A stretch of 25,495 bases of DNA from an uncultured Eubacteriales bacterium (GCA_900549495.1 UROL01000005.1:1-25495); one strand, 5' to 3'. Numbered from the stretch's first letter, positions 1 through 7,901 are shown. The notes: generated by a model not told the origin, from the letters alone. Numbers and translations are program-made.

Positions 1-181
1 CGCCTACGGCGGTTGCTCGCTTGCATAGCGCCTGCGGGCGCTTAAGTCACGCCCTGCGGGCGTGCCAGCTCCCTCAGAGAGGGAGCCGGGGATGGGCTGT
101 ACCATTCATCGTACCACTCAGAAACCGCAACGTTGCGGGCGATTTTCATCGCCCCTACGGAGACTCAGAAACCGTTACCAT
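1..181. repeat. Palindrome-rich dispersed-repeat-like DNA at the contig edge
   Basis: No gene is seen here. The stretch is a string of small palindromes: GCGCC/GGCGC around 28-41, ACGCCC-TGC-GGGCGT around 49-63, GCTCCCTC-AGA-GAGGGAGC at 68-86, CGCAACGTTGCG at about 126-137, and GGGCGA-TTTTCA-TCGCCC at about 137-154. The 12-mer ACTCAGAAACCG occurs twice (116-127 and 163-174), and TACCATTCA occurs near 104 and near 177. Such mosaics of short GC-rich hairpins resemble the dispersed intergenic repeats of gut Firmicutes, and repeats commonly break assemblies, which would explain why the contig starts here. The stretch lies directly downstream of the TraX-like gene (minus strand), so it could also act as its 3' transcript end, though no clear U-tract terminator is visible. 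Confidence 0.55.
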
Positions 182-937
182 TCAATATTTGGTCAGGGTG
201 TGGGTTATCAGGCCCAGAAGGAGCCAGTGGGCGGGGTAGAGGGCGTAGAAGCCGTATTTCCAGGGGTGGGTGCCCAGCTGGTGGTTGTAGCGCTTCAGGA
301 CGAAATTGGACAGGGGGGCGGAGACGTAGGCCAGGCTGAGGATGCCCCCCACCAGCAGCTTTTCTCTCCGGTCATACATTAGATAGTATACCGCTATCAG
401 CAGAATCATCCACAGGCCGAACTGGGTTTTCAGCATCAGGCACCAGGCGGCTGCCGCCAGGACAATCAGCACCTTGACCCCCTTCCCTGCGGCAAACAGC
501 CGCAGACCGTAGAGCATCACCAGGCCGACGGCCAGGGTGAAGAGCAGATTCTGGCTGCCCCAGTAGAAGCATTTCCCGGTCATGGCGTAGTCAAAGGGGA
601 TTTCGCTGACCAGGCCGAAAAGCAGCAGCCGCAGCAGGTAGGCGGTGTAGTTCTTGGTATGCACAAAGCCCTCCACCAGCAGAAAGGCCACCACGGGAAT
701 CCCCAGGCCCCCCAGCAGCTGGAACACCACCGCCCAGGAGGACAGCACCATAAACCGGGCATCCCCGGCCATCATCTGCCGCAGCTCCCCGAAGCGCTGC
801 TGCTCAATGCCCATCAGACCCCGCTGAAGCACCGTCATGCTGAGGGAATAAAACAGCAGGGTAATGCAGGCGTACCATTTCAGGGTAACGCCGGTGGCCT
901 CCAGCTGGGGGAGCCGTCTTCTGTCTTGTGCTTCCAT
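182..937 (-). CDS. TraX-family integral membrane protein (putative acyltransferase)
   Basis: A 251-residue, very hydrophobic protein with about seven or eight membrane segments. Family marks are VEGFVHTKN (about 88-96), SEIPFD (111-116), QNLLFTLAVG (129-138) and the C-terminal YALYPAHW (231-238), as in TraX/PF05857. The founding TraX acetylates the F-pilin N-terminus; chromosomal homologues in Firmicutes are mostly uncharacterised. Two ATGs lie two codons apart. The Shine-Dalgarno AAGGAG (minus strand, 945-950) overlaps the TAA stop of the GH53 gene and is only 1 nt from the first ATG (943) but 7 nt from the second (937), so 937 is chosen. The 11-nt gap implies translational coupling with the galactanase. 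Family assignment is good; the role in this operon is unknown. Confidence 0.8.
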   Translation of the reverse strand: MEAQDRRRLPQLEATGVTLKWYACITLLFYSLSMTVLQRGLMGIEQQRFGELRQMMAGDARFMVLSSWAVVFQLLGGLGIPVVAFLLVEGFVHTKNYTAYLLRLLLFGLVSEIPFDYAMTGKCFYWGSQNLLFTLAVGLVMLYGLRLFAAGKGVKVLIVLAAAAWCLMLKTQFGLWMILLIAVYYLMYDRREKLLVGGILSLAYVSAPLSNFVLKRYNHQLGTHPWKYGFYALYPAHWLLLGLITHTLTKY

Positions 938-948
938 GTCCATTCTCC

Positions 949-2055
949 TTAAAAATCCCGGATGCTTTCCAGGGCGGGCAGGGCGTTGCCGCTGTAGTCA
1001 AACAGGGCCTGGTTCGCCCATTCGTTGCCTCCCGGCCCCGGCTCCCCGGTATAGGCCAGCGCCGCCGGGGTGGCCCAGCCGCTGCCGGGCACCGGGAGCC
1101 AGGCGGGCTCCCAATAGAAGAACCCGGCCCCCAGCTGCCCAGGGACGGATTTCAGCAGGGCCATCAGATCCTCCAGAAACCGCTGCTGCCCCCGGGGGGT
1201 CATGGGGTAGGGAACCTTAGCGGCCAGTGCCGGCTTGGTGGCCATGCCCTTCCGGTTTTCCGGGGCCAGGGCCTCGTAGCTGCCGTAGTCCTCCATGGTG
1301 AAGCCCATGGACACCTCGGCAATCACCAGGGGCTTGCGGTAGCGTGCCGCCAGGTCATACAGGTTGTGGCGCAAATCCTCCATGGTGCCGTGCCAGAAGG
1401 GGTAGTAGCTCAGGCCGATGCAGTCAAAGTCCCGGCCACCGGCGGCAAAATAGGAATCGAACCAGCTCCGGTACAGGGCGTTGTTGCCCCCATTGTCCAG
1501 GTGGAGCATGATTTTTGCCTCCGGTGCGGCCTGGCGCACCGCCTGGATTCCCGCATTCAGGAACCGGGCGATGTTCTGAAAATTGGGGGTTTTCCCATAG
1601 GGCCAGAGAAGACCGTTGCTTAGCTCGTTGCCCACGGCTACCATTTGGGGCAGGAGCTGCTCCCGGGCCAGGGCGTCCAGCACCCCCAGGGTATAGTCAT
1701 ACACCGCCGCCTCCAACCCCGCCGCATCCAGCCCCGCCCAGGCCTTGGGGATATTCTGCTTTCCCGGGTCTGCCCAGAAGTCGCTGTAGTGAACGTCCAG
1801 CAGCCAGGGCACCCCCGCCCGGCGCAGCCGCCGGGCCATGGCCAGGGTGGTGGACAGGTCGTTGGTGCCCGCTCCATAGGGCGCACCCTGGGGGCTGTAG
1901 GGGTCATTCCAAAGGCGCAGCCGCACCATGTTCATCCCATAGCTCTTGAGGATTTCCACGGCATCCCCGGGAATCCCCCGGTCACGGAAGGTGCCGCCGC
2001 AGCCCTCCACCTCCGGCAGGGTGGACAAATCCATACCCTTGATAAATTCCGACAT
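949..2055 (-). CDS. GH53 endo-beta-1,4-galactanase, apparently cytoplasmic
   Basis: A 368-residue glycoside hydrolase family 53 (PF07745) TIM barrel that cleaves internal beta-1,4-galactosyl bonds of type I (arabino)galactan. Conserved stretches are GMDLSTLPEVE (7-17), RLRLWNDP (45-52), DVHYSDFWADP (87-97), MVAVGNELSNG with the probable acid/base Glu144, GLSYYPFWHG (214-223) and IAEVSMGF with the probable nucleophile Glu247. The reading frame extends upstream to a TTG at 2079, but AAGGAG precedes the ATG at 2055 by a good 6-7 nt, so 2055 is used. There is no signal peptide with either start, unlike most characterised GH53 enzymes, so it should act inside the cell on imported oligosaccharides. 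It is the sixth gene of the LacI-controlled transporter operon, 62 nt after the zinc-ribbon gene, behind a strong hairpin. Confidence 0.92.
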   Translation of the reverse strand: MSEFIKGMDLSTLPEVEGCGGTFRDRGIPGDAVEILKSYGMNMVRLRLWNDPYSPQGAPYGAGTNDLSTTLAMARRLRRAGVPWLLDVHYSDFWADPGKQNIPKAWAGLDAAGLEAAVYDYTLGVLDALAREQLLPQMVAVGNELSNGLLWPYGKTPNFQNIARFLNAGIQAVRQAAPEAKIMLHLDNGGNNALYRSWFDSYFAAGGRDFDCIGLSYYPFWHGTMEDLRHNLYDLAARYRKPLVIAEVSMGFTMEDYGSYEALAPENRKGMATKPALAAKVPYPMTPRGQQRFLEDLMALLKSVPGQLGAGFFYWEPAWLPVPGSGWATPAALAYTGEPGPGGNEWANQALFDYSGNALPALESIRDF

Positions 2056-2078
2056 AAATTTCTCCTTGCTGTGTGACA

Positions 2079-2112
2079 AAAGCAGCGGCTGACGGTGGCC
2101 AGCCGCTGCTTT
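2079..2112 (-). terminator. 13-bp perfect stem-loop inside the galactan operon (terminator or attenuator)
   Basis: AAAGCAGCGGCTG (2079-2091) pairs perfectly with 2100-2112 around an 8-nt loop. Read on the minus strand, the stem is followed by only about four U residues, so it is a modest intrinsic terminator. It lies after the zinc-ribbon stop codon and 13-14 nt before the GH53 Shine-Dalgarno. It probably lowers read-through into GH53 and TraX, or stabilises the upstream mRNA. Confidence 0.7.
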
Positions 2113-2117
2113 CCGGT

Positions 2118-2348
2118 TCAGGCTTCCCCGGAGAAGTCCTCAAAATCCTGGAAGCGCTTGTGCATATCCTTGTAGCGAATCCGTACCAGCTCGTTCATTT
2201 TCAGCACCTGCTCCTCGGTGCCCACAAACTGGCAGCGCAGGCAGTAGAATTCCTGCTTCTGGGCATCGTAGAACATATCAATATCCAAATCCCGCATAAA
2301 GCAGGAGGGGCAGCGGTAATTCAGTCTGCCTTTTGTAGCTTGAGCCAT
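2118..2348 (-). CDS. Small zinc-ribbon protein (76 aa)
   Basis: A 76-residue protein with two Cys pairs, CPSC (13-16) and CLRC (36-39), spaced like a rubredoxin-type zinc ribbon, followed by a charged, probably helical tail (EEQVLKMNELVRIRYKDMHKRFQDFEDF). The open frame extends upstream to 2495, but AGGAGGG lies about 9 nt before the ATG at 2348, and everything upstream is inside the preceding gene, so 2348 is the start. It overlaps the end of the 608-residue gene by 28 nt, which indicates translational coupling. Zinc ribbons of this size bind nucleic acid or act as assembly or regulatory modules; nothing in the sequence says which. I do not recognise a named family. Confidence 0.8.
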   Translation of the reverse strand: MAQATKGRLNYRCPSCFMRDLDIDMFYDAQKQEFYCLRCQFVGTEEQVLKMNELVRIRYKDMHKRFQDFEDFSGEA

Positions 2349-4147
2349 GTGGTGAAGCCCTCCTTTTCTTTCAGGGTGCCGGTGTAGCCCAGGGTGAACA
2401 TGGGGCTGAAGGCGTAGCCCTCCTTGGCATAGCCCACGCTGTCCCGGCCCTGGCAGGTCATGGATACCCGGGTCTTTATGGGGGGCAGGCAGCACCAGGC
2501 CTCCTGGGCGTTGGGGGCGGACAGCTCCCGGCAGCGGTAGGCGTAGCTCAGGGACTGCCCGTCCACCCCCAGGGTCAGGCTGGTCATATCCTCGGTATAC
2601 TCCGTTGTGCCGTAGCAGCCCACCATATATTCGTTGATGGTCACCTGGGCGTTGGGGTCGGACATTTCCAGAATATTCCGGTCAATGCGGATATTGCTCT
2701 GCCCTTCGGCGAAGGTGATAACCGTCTGAATCTTTACCGTCATATCCGCAAAGGCGATTTCCACCGGGTCCAGGGTCAGGATGCGGCTGCTTCCCTCCTG
2801 GGAGAAATGGGCCTTGGTGCGGCACAGGCACAAATCCACCTCCTCGCCGTTGTGGCACACCTTGGCGCTGCGGATGGTGCCCTCTCCGGCGTAGTGGGTG
2901 AAATAGCCCGCCCGGTACTTCTCCTGAATTAGGAAGGGGTAGCTGGCATCCTGGACATGGGGGGTTCCGATGCCCACCGGCCAGGGCAGCTTGGCGGCGT
3001 AGGGCCGCAAATCGAAGATAGCGCCGCCCTGGTCCATATTTACGCCCGCCCGCATATAGGGGTCGCAGTACCAGAACAGCTGCTTGTTGCTGCCGTAGAG
3101 GATGTCCCGCCATAGGGCGCACTCCGGCTCGGTGTAGGTCTTCTTTTCCCGGTAGAAGTCGGCAAACTCCGCCATGGTCATATCCAGCAGCTTCCCCTCC
3201 CGCTTCAGCTTGCCGTAGTAGGCGCAGCCGTCCCAGTAGGATTTCTTCAGCAGCGCATAGGGGGCCTCCCACCGGCCCATTTTGTTCATCCAGCCCGGGC
3301 CCACAAACATCATGTTATAGGCGTAGCCGTTGTTGTACTTGGCCAGGCTCCGATACTGGTCGATGAGGTTATACAGATAGGGGTATTCCCAGGTTTCGGT
3401 GTCGTAAATCATACCCCGCAGGACATTCTGGGGATGGGTGCCGAAGTTGGAGCCGTTGCCGTCGTAGCAGGCCAGCAAATCCCGGGACAGGTGGGGAATG
3501 GCCACGATGCCGGAGTCCTCCTCCTGGTTGGCCGCCGGGGCGTGGGTGTTCTGCTTGGAGGGAATCCAGGGGGCCCAGGGGCCGCCGTCCATAAAGGTGT
3601 ACCAGGAGTTGTTGCAGGTGTGGTAGGCCTTGGGGCCCTCCTCCCAGCAGGTGGCCACGGCGCACTTGACGCTGGGGTACTCCGCCTTGATGAAGTTGAT
3701 TAGCTCCGCATCCATGTAGTAAGAGCCGGTGGACTGGGGATAGAAGCCGAAGCGCTCATAGAATTTTCCAAAGACGTCCCGGACAATGGCCTTCTTGTCC
3801 TCCATGGAGAACATCCAGATGCAGAAGTCCTTGGTCTTGTACTTCTCGCGGAACTGCTGGCAGGGCAGCCCCAGCAGGCTCAGGGCGATTTCGTCGCCAT
3901 AAATCCTGTGATGCTCCTTGGCAAGCGCCACGGCCTCGTCGTTAAACAGGCTGGCATAGGTCATCTGGATGGTGGTTTTCAGGCCGTTGTCGTGGGCGCA
4001 CTGCTGCTGGAGCTTGAAAATATCCAGGCTCTCCGTCAGCAGGGCCTTCCGGCCAATATCCTCCGCCTTTCCCTGGCCGGTGACCTTCTCGGCGTATTCC
4101 GGCACCATCTCCGGGCGGTGAATGATGTTGACAACAAATTGATCCAT
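2321..4147 (-). CDS. Uncharacterised 608-aa protein, possible deacetylase/GH57-like carbohydrate enzyme
   Basis: The N-terminal about 330 residues read like a seven-stranded deacetylase or GH57/GH38-type barrel: IIHRPEM (8-14), a segment reading FGKFYERFGFYPQSTGSYYMD (about 126-146, the typical 'fxxxfGfxPxSxGsyxxD' pattern), then AVATCWEEG and WIPSKQNTHAPA. The C-terminal third is rich in beta strands, as in the C-terminal sandwich of such enzymes. There is no signal peptide, so it is cytoplasmic. It starts 30 nt after the MalG-type gene with AAAGGAA about 8 nt before the ATG. No beta-galactosidase (GH2, GH35 or GH42) is encoded nearby, so this protein is a candidate for trimming the oligosaccharides made or imported. 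The fold call is from pattern only and the catalytic residues are not identified. Confidence 0.75.
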   Translation of the reverse strand: MDQFVVNIIHRPEMVPEYAEKVTGQGKAEDIGRKALLTESLDIFKLQQQCAHDNGLKTTIQMTYASLFNDEAVALAKEHHRIYGDEIALSLLGLPCQQFREKYKTKDFCIWMFSMEDKKAIVRDVFGKFYERFGFYPQSTGSYYMDAELINFIKAEYPSVKCAVATCWEEGPKAYHTCNNSWYTFMDGGPWAPWIPSKQNTHAPAANQEEDSGIVAIPHLSRDLLACYDGNGSNFGTHPQNVLRGMIYDTETWEYPYLYNLIDQYRSLAKYNNGYAYNMMFVGPGWMNKMGRWEAPYALLKKSYWDGCAYYGKLKREGKLLDMTMAEFADFYREKKTYTEPECALWRDILYGSNKQLFWYCDPYMRAGVNMDQGGAIFDLRPYAAKLPWPVGIGTPHVQDASYPFLIQEKYRAGYFTHYAGEGTIRSAKVCHNGEEVDLCLCRTKAHFSQEGSSRILTLDPVEIAFADMTVKIQTVITFAEGQSNIRIDRNILEMSDPNAQVTINEYMVGCYGTTEYTEDMTSLTLGVDGQSLSYAYRCRELSAPNAQEAWCCLPPIKTRVSMTCQGRDSVGYAKEGYAFSPMFTLGYTGTLKEKEGFTTWLKLQKAD

Positions 4148-4177
4148 ATGGGTTTCCTTTCGTTAGGAGAATTTTTC

Positions 4178-5059
4178 TTACCCCTTGACTGCGCCGCTGG
4201 TCACACCCTGGACATAGAACTTCTGCATAATGAAGAACAGAACGGAAATGGGGATGGACACCAGCACGCCGCCGCAGCAGAACTGGGTGAAATAGGTGTT
4301 GATCAGGCTCTTTTCCAGCATCTTATACAGGCCCACGGCTACGGTGTAGTTGGCGGAGATACCGGCGTTGAGAATCATCTTGGCGTACACAAAGTCCATC
4401 CAGGGGGTCAGGAAGCTGCTGATGACGGTGTATACAATAATGGGCTTGGCGGTGGGCAGCACGATATTCAGGAAGATGCCCGCCTCGTTGCAGCCGTCCA
4501 GCCGGGCCGCCTCGCACAGGGAGCGGGGCACGGTATCGAAGAAGCCCTTGGCAATCAGATACCCCAGGCCGGAGGAGGCGGAGTAGACCATCACCAGGCC
4601 GATGTGGCTATTGGTCAGGCCGAAGGTTTTCAGGGTGAAGTACACGGCAATCATGGCCAGCATACCGGGGAACAGGTTCAGCAGCACCGCAAAGTTCATC
4701 AGGCTTCTCCGGCCCCGGAAGCGCATCACCGACATGGCATAGGCCACCATCAGCACAAAGGCGGTGGAGACGATGCAGGTCCAGCAGGCAATGCGGAAGG
4801 TGTTCATAAACCAGGTGGGGAACTGATTCACCGTGTCCGGGGTCAGCAGCTTGGCATAGTGCACGGCGCTCCACTCCTTGGGGAAGAAGGTGGAGGTGTT
4901 CTTGCCTGGGTAGGCGCTGAAGGAGGTACACACCAGCCAGATAATGGGAATCAGCCAGATAAAGCACAGCAGGGCAATGAAGCCGTTGTGCAGCACAATC
5001 TTGGTGCTTCTCCTGGCTCTGGATTTTCTGGCAATGGCATCTAGGTTGTTGGTGCTCAT
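4178..5059 (-). CDS. Carbohydrate ABC transporter permease, MalG/GanQ type
   Basis: A 293-residue inner-membrane permease with six predicted membrane spans. The cytoplasmic EAA loop, EAARLDGCNEAGIFLNIVLP (183-202), is the site that docks the ATPase, and the C-terminus ends in the family-typical QGVTSGAVKG. It pairs with the MalF-type permease encoded just before it; the start ATG overlaps the malF-type stop by 4 nt (ATGA), the usual coupling for such pairs. With the binding protein it forms a CUT1 oligosaccharide importer. Context (GH53) suggests galacto-oligosaccharides, as for GanQ of Bacillus; the substrate is inferred. Confidence 0.93.
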   Translation of the reverse strand: MSTNNLDAIARKSRARRSTKIVLHNGFIALLCFIWLIPIIWLVCTSFSAYPGKNTSTFFPKEWSAVHYAKLLTPDTVNQFPTWFMNTFRIACWTCIVSTAFVLMVAYAMSVMRFRGRRSLMNFAVLLNLFPGMLAMIAVYFTLKTFGLTNSHIGLVMVYSASSGLGYLIAKGFFDTVPRSLCEAARLDGCNEAGIFLNIVLPTAKPIIVYTVISSFLTPWMDFVYAKMILNAGISANYTVAVGLYKMLEKSLINTYFTQFCCGGVLVSIPISVLFFIMQKFYVQGVTSGAVKG

Positions 5060-6519
5060 TGATATGTCCCCTCCTTATCTCCCCGAAGCATAAAGTTGAA
5101 GCCAATCAGGGTAAATACCGCGCAGACCACAAAGACCATAATGCCGATAACCGAGGCCATCTTATAGTTGTAATAGTCCTGGGTCAGGGTGAATAGCCAG
5201 GTAACCAGCAAATCCACCTCCTTGGCCTGGGAGTTGGCCATCAGCTGGTTGGTGGTTACGTATACTCCCTGGGTCAGCAGGTAGATCACGTTGAAATTGT
5301 TGAAATTCTTTACGAAATCCGTAATCAGCGCCGGGCCGGTGACCTGGAGCATATAGGGCATGGTAATGGCCCGGAAAACCTGGAAGGGGTTGGCGCCGTC
5401 CATCCGGGCGCTTTCCAGCTGATCCGAGGGCAGGTTCATCAGCACGCCGGTGGCAATCAGCATCTGATAGGGCACGCCCACCCAGATGTTGATGAGGATA
5501 ATCATCACATGGGCCCAGCCCGGAGCGGAGAGGAAGGGGATATAGCTGGTGGAAATCAGCCCGGCGCTCCGCAGAGCCGCCGTCAGGCCAATCCGCTCAC
5601 ACAGGGTATTCATAATGCCGGTATTGGCAAAGAAATTCCGCATCAGCAGCAGGGATACGAACTGGGGCACCGCAATGGTAACCACCAGCAGCGTCCGCCA
5701 GAGCTTACCCCCCCGGGTGCGCTTGCTGTTGATAAGCAGGGACATGAGGATGCCGCCGAAGTAGTTGGTCAGGGTGGCGAAGAAGGACCACACCAGAGTC
5801 CACCCCAGAATCCGCCAGAAGGCGTAGCCGAAGGTGGAGGTAATCCCACCGCCGAAGAGGGTGGCGAAATTGGTAAGGCCCACCCAGCGGAACAGATTGG
5901 TGGGGGGCATATGCTGCTGGTCGTAGTTGGTAAAGGCCACCAGAATCAGCAGCAGAATGGGAATCAGGGTGAAAATCACAATTCCCAGCACCGGCAGGGA
6001 CAGCAGGGTGATGTGGAATTTCTGATCCAGATATTCCTGCAAATCCTCCCGGAAGCTGTTGATGTGCAGGCCGTTCTGGCTGTCAAATTGGAGCTGATAG
6101 GCCCCAATGACGCTTCTAATGCACTGCACCAGGGCTGCGGCCCACACCACAAAGCTGAACAGTGAGAACAGAAGGATCATAAAGGAGTTGTCATAATCGT
6201 TCCATTCGGACTGCATGGTCTGCATGTTGAAAACCTGCTGGGCCTGCACCGTGCCCAGGGTGGCAAATTTTGGGACATAGGCCATGGCAAAGCCGCAGGT
6301 GAACCAAATCACCCCGGCCTCCAGCAGGGTCAGGATAAGGGCCTTGGCATACTGCTTCCGGCGCAGGCAGCCTGCGCCCCACCAGATAAGGGTCAGCTTC
6401 ACAAACAGGTCGCCCTTGGCCATGGCCCTCCCGAAGTCGGCAAAGAACTGGCATAGGATGGTGGCAATATTGTCCGGCCTCCGGCGCAGCCGGGGATAGG
6501 CCTGGGGTTTCCCTCCCAT
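5056..6519 (-). CDS. Carbohydrate ABC transporter permease, MalF/GanP type
   Basis: A 487-residue permease, longer than the usual 290-310 residues because of an N-terminal extension with two additional membrane spans (about 60-80 and 113-133) before the conserved core. This layout is also seen in MalF/MdxF/GanP-type proteins. The EAA loop is at about 367-389 (LESARMDGANPFQVFRAITMP). The start at 6519 has AAAGGAAGGA about 7 nt upstream. It follows the binding-protein gene by 83 nt, with a hairpin in the gap, and overlaps the MalG-type gene by 4 nt. It is the first of the two membrane subunits of the CUT1 importer. Confidence 0.92.
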   Translation of the reverse strand: MGGKPQAYPRLRRRPDNIATILCQFFADFGRAMAKGDLFVKLTLIWWGAGCLRRKQYAKALILTLLEAGVIWFTCGFAMAYVPKFATLGTVQAQQVFNMQTMQSEWNDYDNSFMILLFSLFSFVVWAAALVQCIRSVIGAYQLQFDSQNGLHINSFREDLQEYLDQKFHITLLSLPVLGIVIFTLIPILLLILVAFTNYDQQHMPPTNLFRWVGLTNFATLFGGGITSTFGYAFWRILGWTLVWSFFATLTNYFGGILMSLLINSKRTRGGKLWRTLLVVTIAVPQFVSLLLMRNFFANTGIMNTLCERIGLTAALRSAGLISTSYIPFLSAPGWAHVMIILINIWVGVPYQMLIATGVLMNLPSDQLESARMDGANPFQVFRAITMPYMLQVTGPALITDFVKNFNNFNVIYLLTQGVYVTTNQLMANSQAKEVDLLVTWLFTLTQDYYNYKMASVIGIMVFVVCAVFTLIGFNFMLRGDKEGTYQ

Positions 6520-6548
6520 AGAAATCCTTCCTTTCTCCTTGTTTCAAG

Positions 6549-6582
6549 AGCCGCCCGATATGCAGGAGCACACCGGGCGGCT
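6549..6582 (-). other. Intercistronic hairpin after the binding-protein gene
   Basis: AGCCGCCCG (6549-6557) and CGGGCGGCT (6574-6582) form a 9-bp GC-rich stem with a 16-nt loop between the binding-protein stop and the permease start. Neither side carries a U-tract. Such hairpins behind malE-type genes typically protect the 3' end of the processed mRNA and allow an excess of binding protein over permease. Confidence 0.6.
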
Positions 6583-6602
6583 GGGTTGGTTATCGGAGAC
6601 GA

Positions 6603-7862
6603 TTATTCCACCGGTGCACAGACACCCTCTACCAGGGTATCCAGAGCAGCCTGAATGGCGGCATCGTCCTTGCCGTTGAGTTCACCGGTAGCCACCATCT
6701 GGCCGAAGGTAGCGGTGGGATCCCAGTACTTGCCGCCCACGTTCTGCACGGAGCCGAACACGTCCTGGGCAGCGGAGGCAGCAATGGCAATGTTGGCGCT
6801 GACGGCCTCGTCGGCAGCGGCCTTCAGGTTGGTGGGGGCCAGCTGGCGCTCTGCGAACCGGGCAGCCTGGGACTCCTCGTTGGTCAGGAACTGTGCCAGC
6901 AGCACGGCCCAGCCGGAGTTCTTGGAGTAGGCGTTGACGCCCATGAGCTTGAAGCCGGAGAAGCAGGACATTTGCACCTGGTCGCCGCCGCAGGTGAAGG
7001 TGGGCAGCTTGGTAGCGGCATAGCCATCGCCGAAGGCGGTCTGGCAGGCACCGGCGTCCCAGGTGCCGGAGATGACGGCGCAGACAGCGCCGGAGGCAAT
7101 CTGGTTGGACAGGTCGCCGTCGGCCACTGCCAGGAAGGCAGGATGCACAGCAATCTCGGACATGCCCTTGGCCACATCCACGCCGGTGTAGCCGGTGGCG
7201 GAGGTGCCGTTCCAGTCGATATAGGTGGTGCCGTCGTCCTTCATGTCGGCGACGAAGCCGGCACCCAGGAAGAAGGAGGCATTGTACCAGCCGGAGGCGT
7301 AGGTCATGCCAACCTTACCGCCGGCAGCCTGAGCAGCCTCCAGCAGGGTGTCGAAGGACTGGGCCTGCTCGGCGGAAATCTTGCTGGAATCGTAGTACAG
7401 GAAGTAGTTGTTGCCGCCGCTCATGGGGAAGGCATACACATTCTCGCCGCTCTTGCAGGCAGCCACGGAGCCCTCGCCGTTTTCGGCCAGGACCTCGTCC
7501 AGGGTCTTGCCCACGAAGTTGGGCAGCACGGCGGACACGTCGCCGCTGAGGTTCAGCAGGGCACCGGCGGCCACCAGGTCGTTCAGCTGGTCGTTGGCAA
7601 AGGCGTACACGTCGGCAGCGGCCTCAATGTCCGTCAGGACGGTGTCCTTGGCGGTGGACTCGGATTCCACGCCAATCTGGATGTCGAAGGTCTGGTCGGG
7701 GTACTGGGCCTGGAACTTCTCCACCAGCCGGGCCAGGAGCGCCTGGTCTTCCTCTGCACCCCACAGGGTCAGGGAAATGGTCTGCTGGGCAGCAGCGGCA
7801 GGGACGGCAGCCAGAGACAGGGCCATCACAGCCGCCAGAATCAGGGTAATCAGCTTTTTCAT
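6603..7862 (-). CDS. Extracellular sugar-binding protein of the galactan-type ABC importer
   Basis: A 419-residue family-1 solute-binding protein. Residues 1-25 form a clear Sec signal (MKK, then a hydrophobic core, ending PAAAA/QQ). The mature part begins with the usual TISLTLWGAEEDQ strand and contains NDQLNDLVAAGAL and AFPMSGGNNYFLYYD, typical of sugar-binding proteins. There is no Cys near the cleavage site, so no lipobox; Gram-positive binding proteins are normally lipoproteins. The frame opens at 7877, but GGAGG lies 8 nt before the ATG at 7862, which fits the signal peptide start. It is the first gene of the operon, 65 nt downstream of a consensus promoter with a LacI-type operator. 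The ligand is probably a galacto-oligosaccharide, inferred from GH53. Confidence 0.92.
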   Translation of the reverse strand: MKKLITLILAAVMALSLAAVPAAAAQQTISLTLWGAEEDQALLARLVEKFQAQYPDQTFDIQIGVESESTAKDTVLTDIEAAADVYAFANDQLNDLVAAGALLNLSGDVSAVLPNFVGKTLDEVLAENGEGSVAACKSGENVYAFPMSGGNNYFLYYDSSKISAEQAQSFDTLLEAAQAAGGKVGMTYASGWYNASFFLGAGFVADMKDDGTTYIDWNGTSATGYTGVDVAKGMSEIAVHPAFLAVADGDLSNQIASGAVCAVISGTWDAGACQTAFGDGYAATKLPTFTCGGDQVQMSCFSGFKLMGVNAYSKNSGWAVLLAQFLTNEESQAARFAERQLAPTNLKAAADEAVSANIAIAASAAQDVFGSVQNVGGKYWDPTATFGQMVATGELNGKDDAAIQAALDTLVEGVCAPVE

Positions 7863-7901
7863 TGTGATATCCTCCATTTTGTTTTATTGTGCAACCTGCT
7901 A

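Noticed and set aside
3908..5044. Long plus-strand open frame (378 aa) opposite the transporter and 608-aa genes
   Set aside because: It is antisense to the MalG-type permease and the 608-residue gene, is rich in His/Gly/Gln with no domain pattern, and has no ribosome site; it is a mirror of GC-rich codons.
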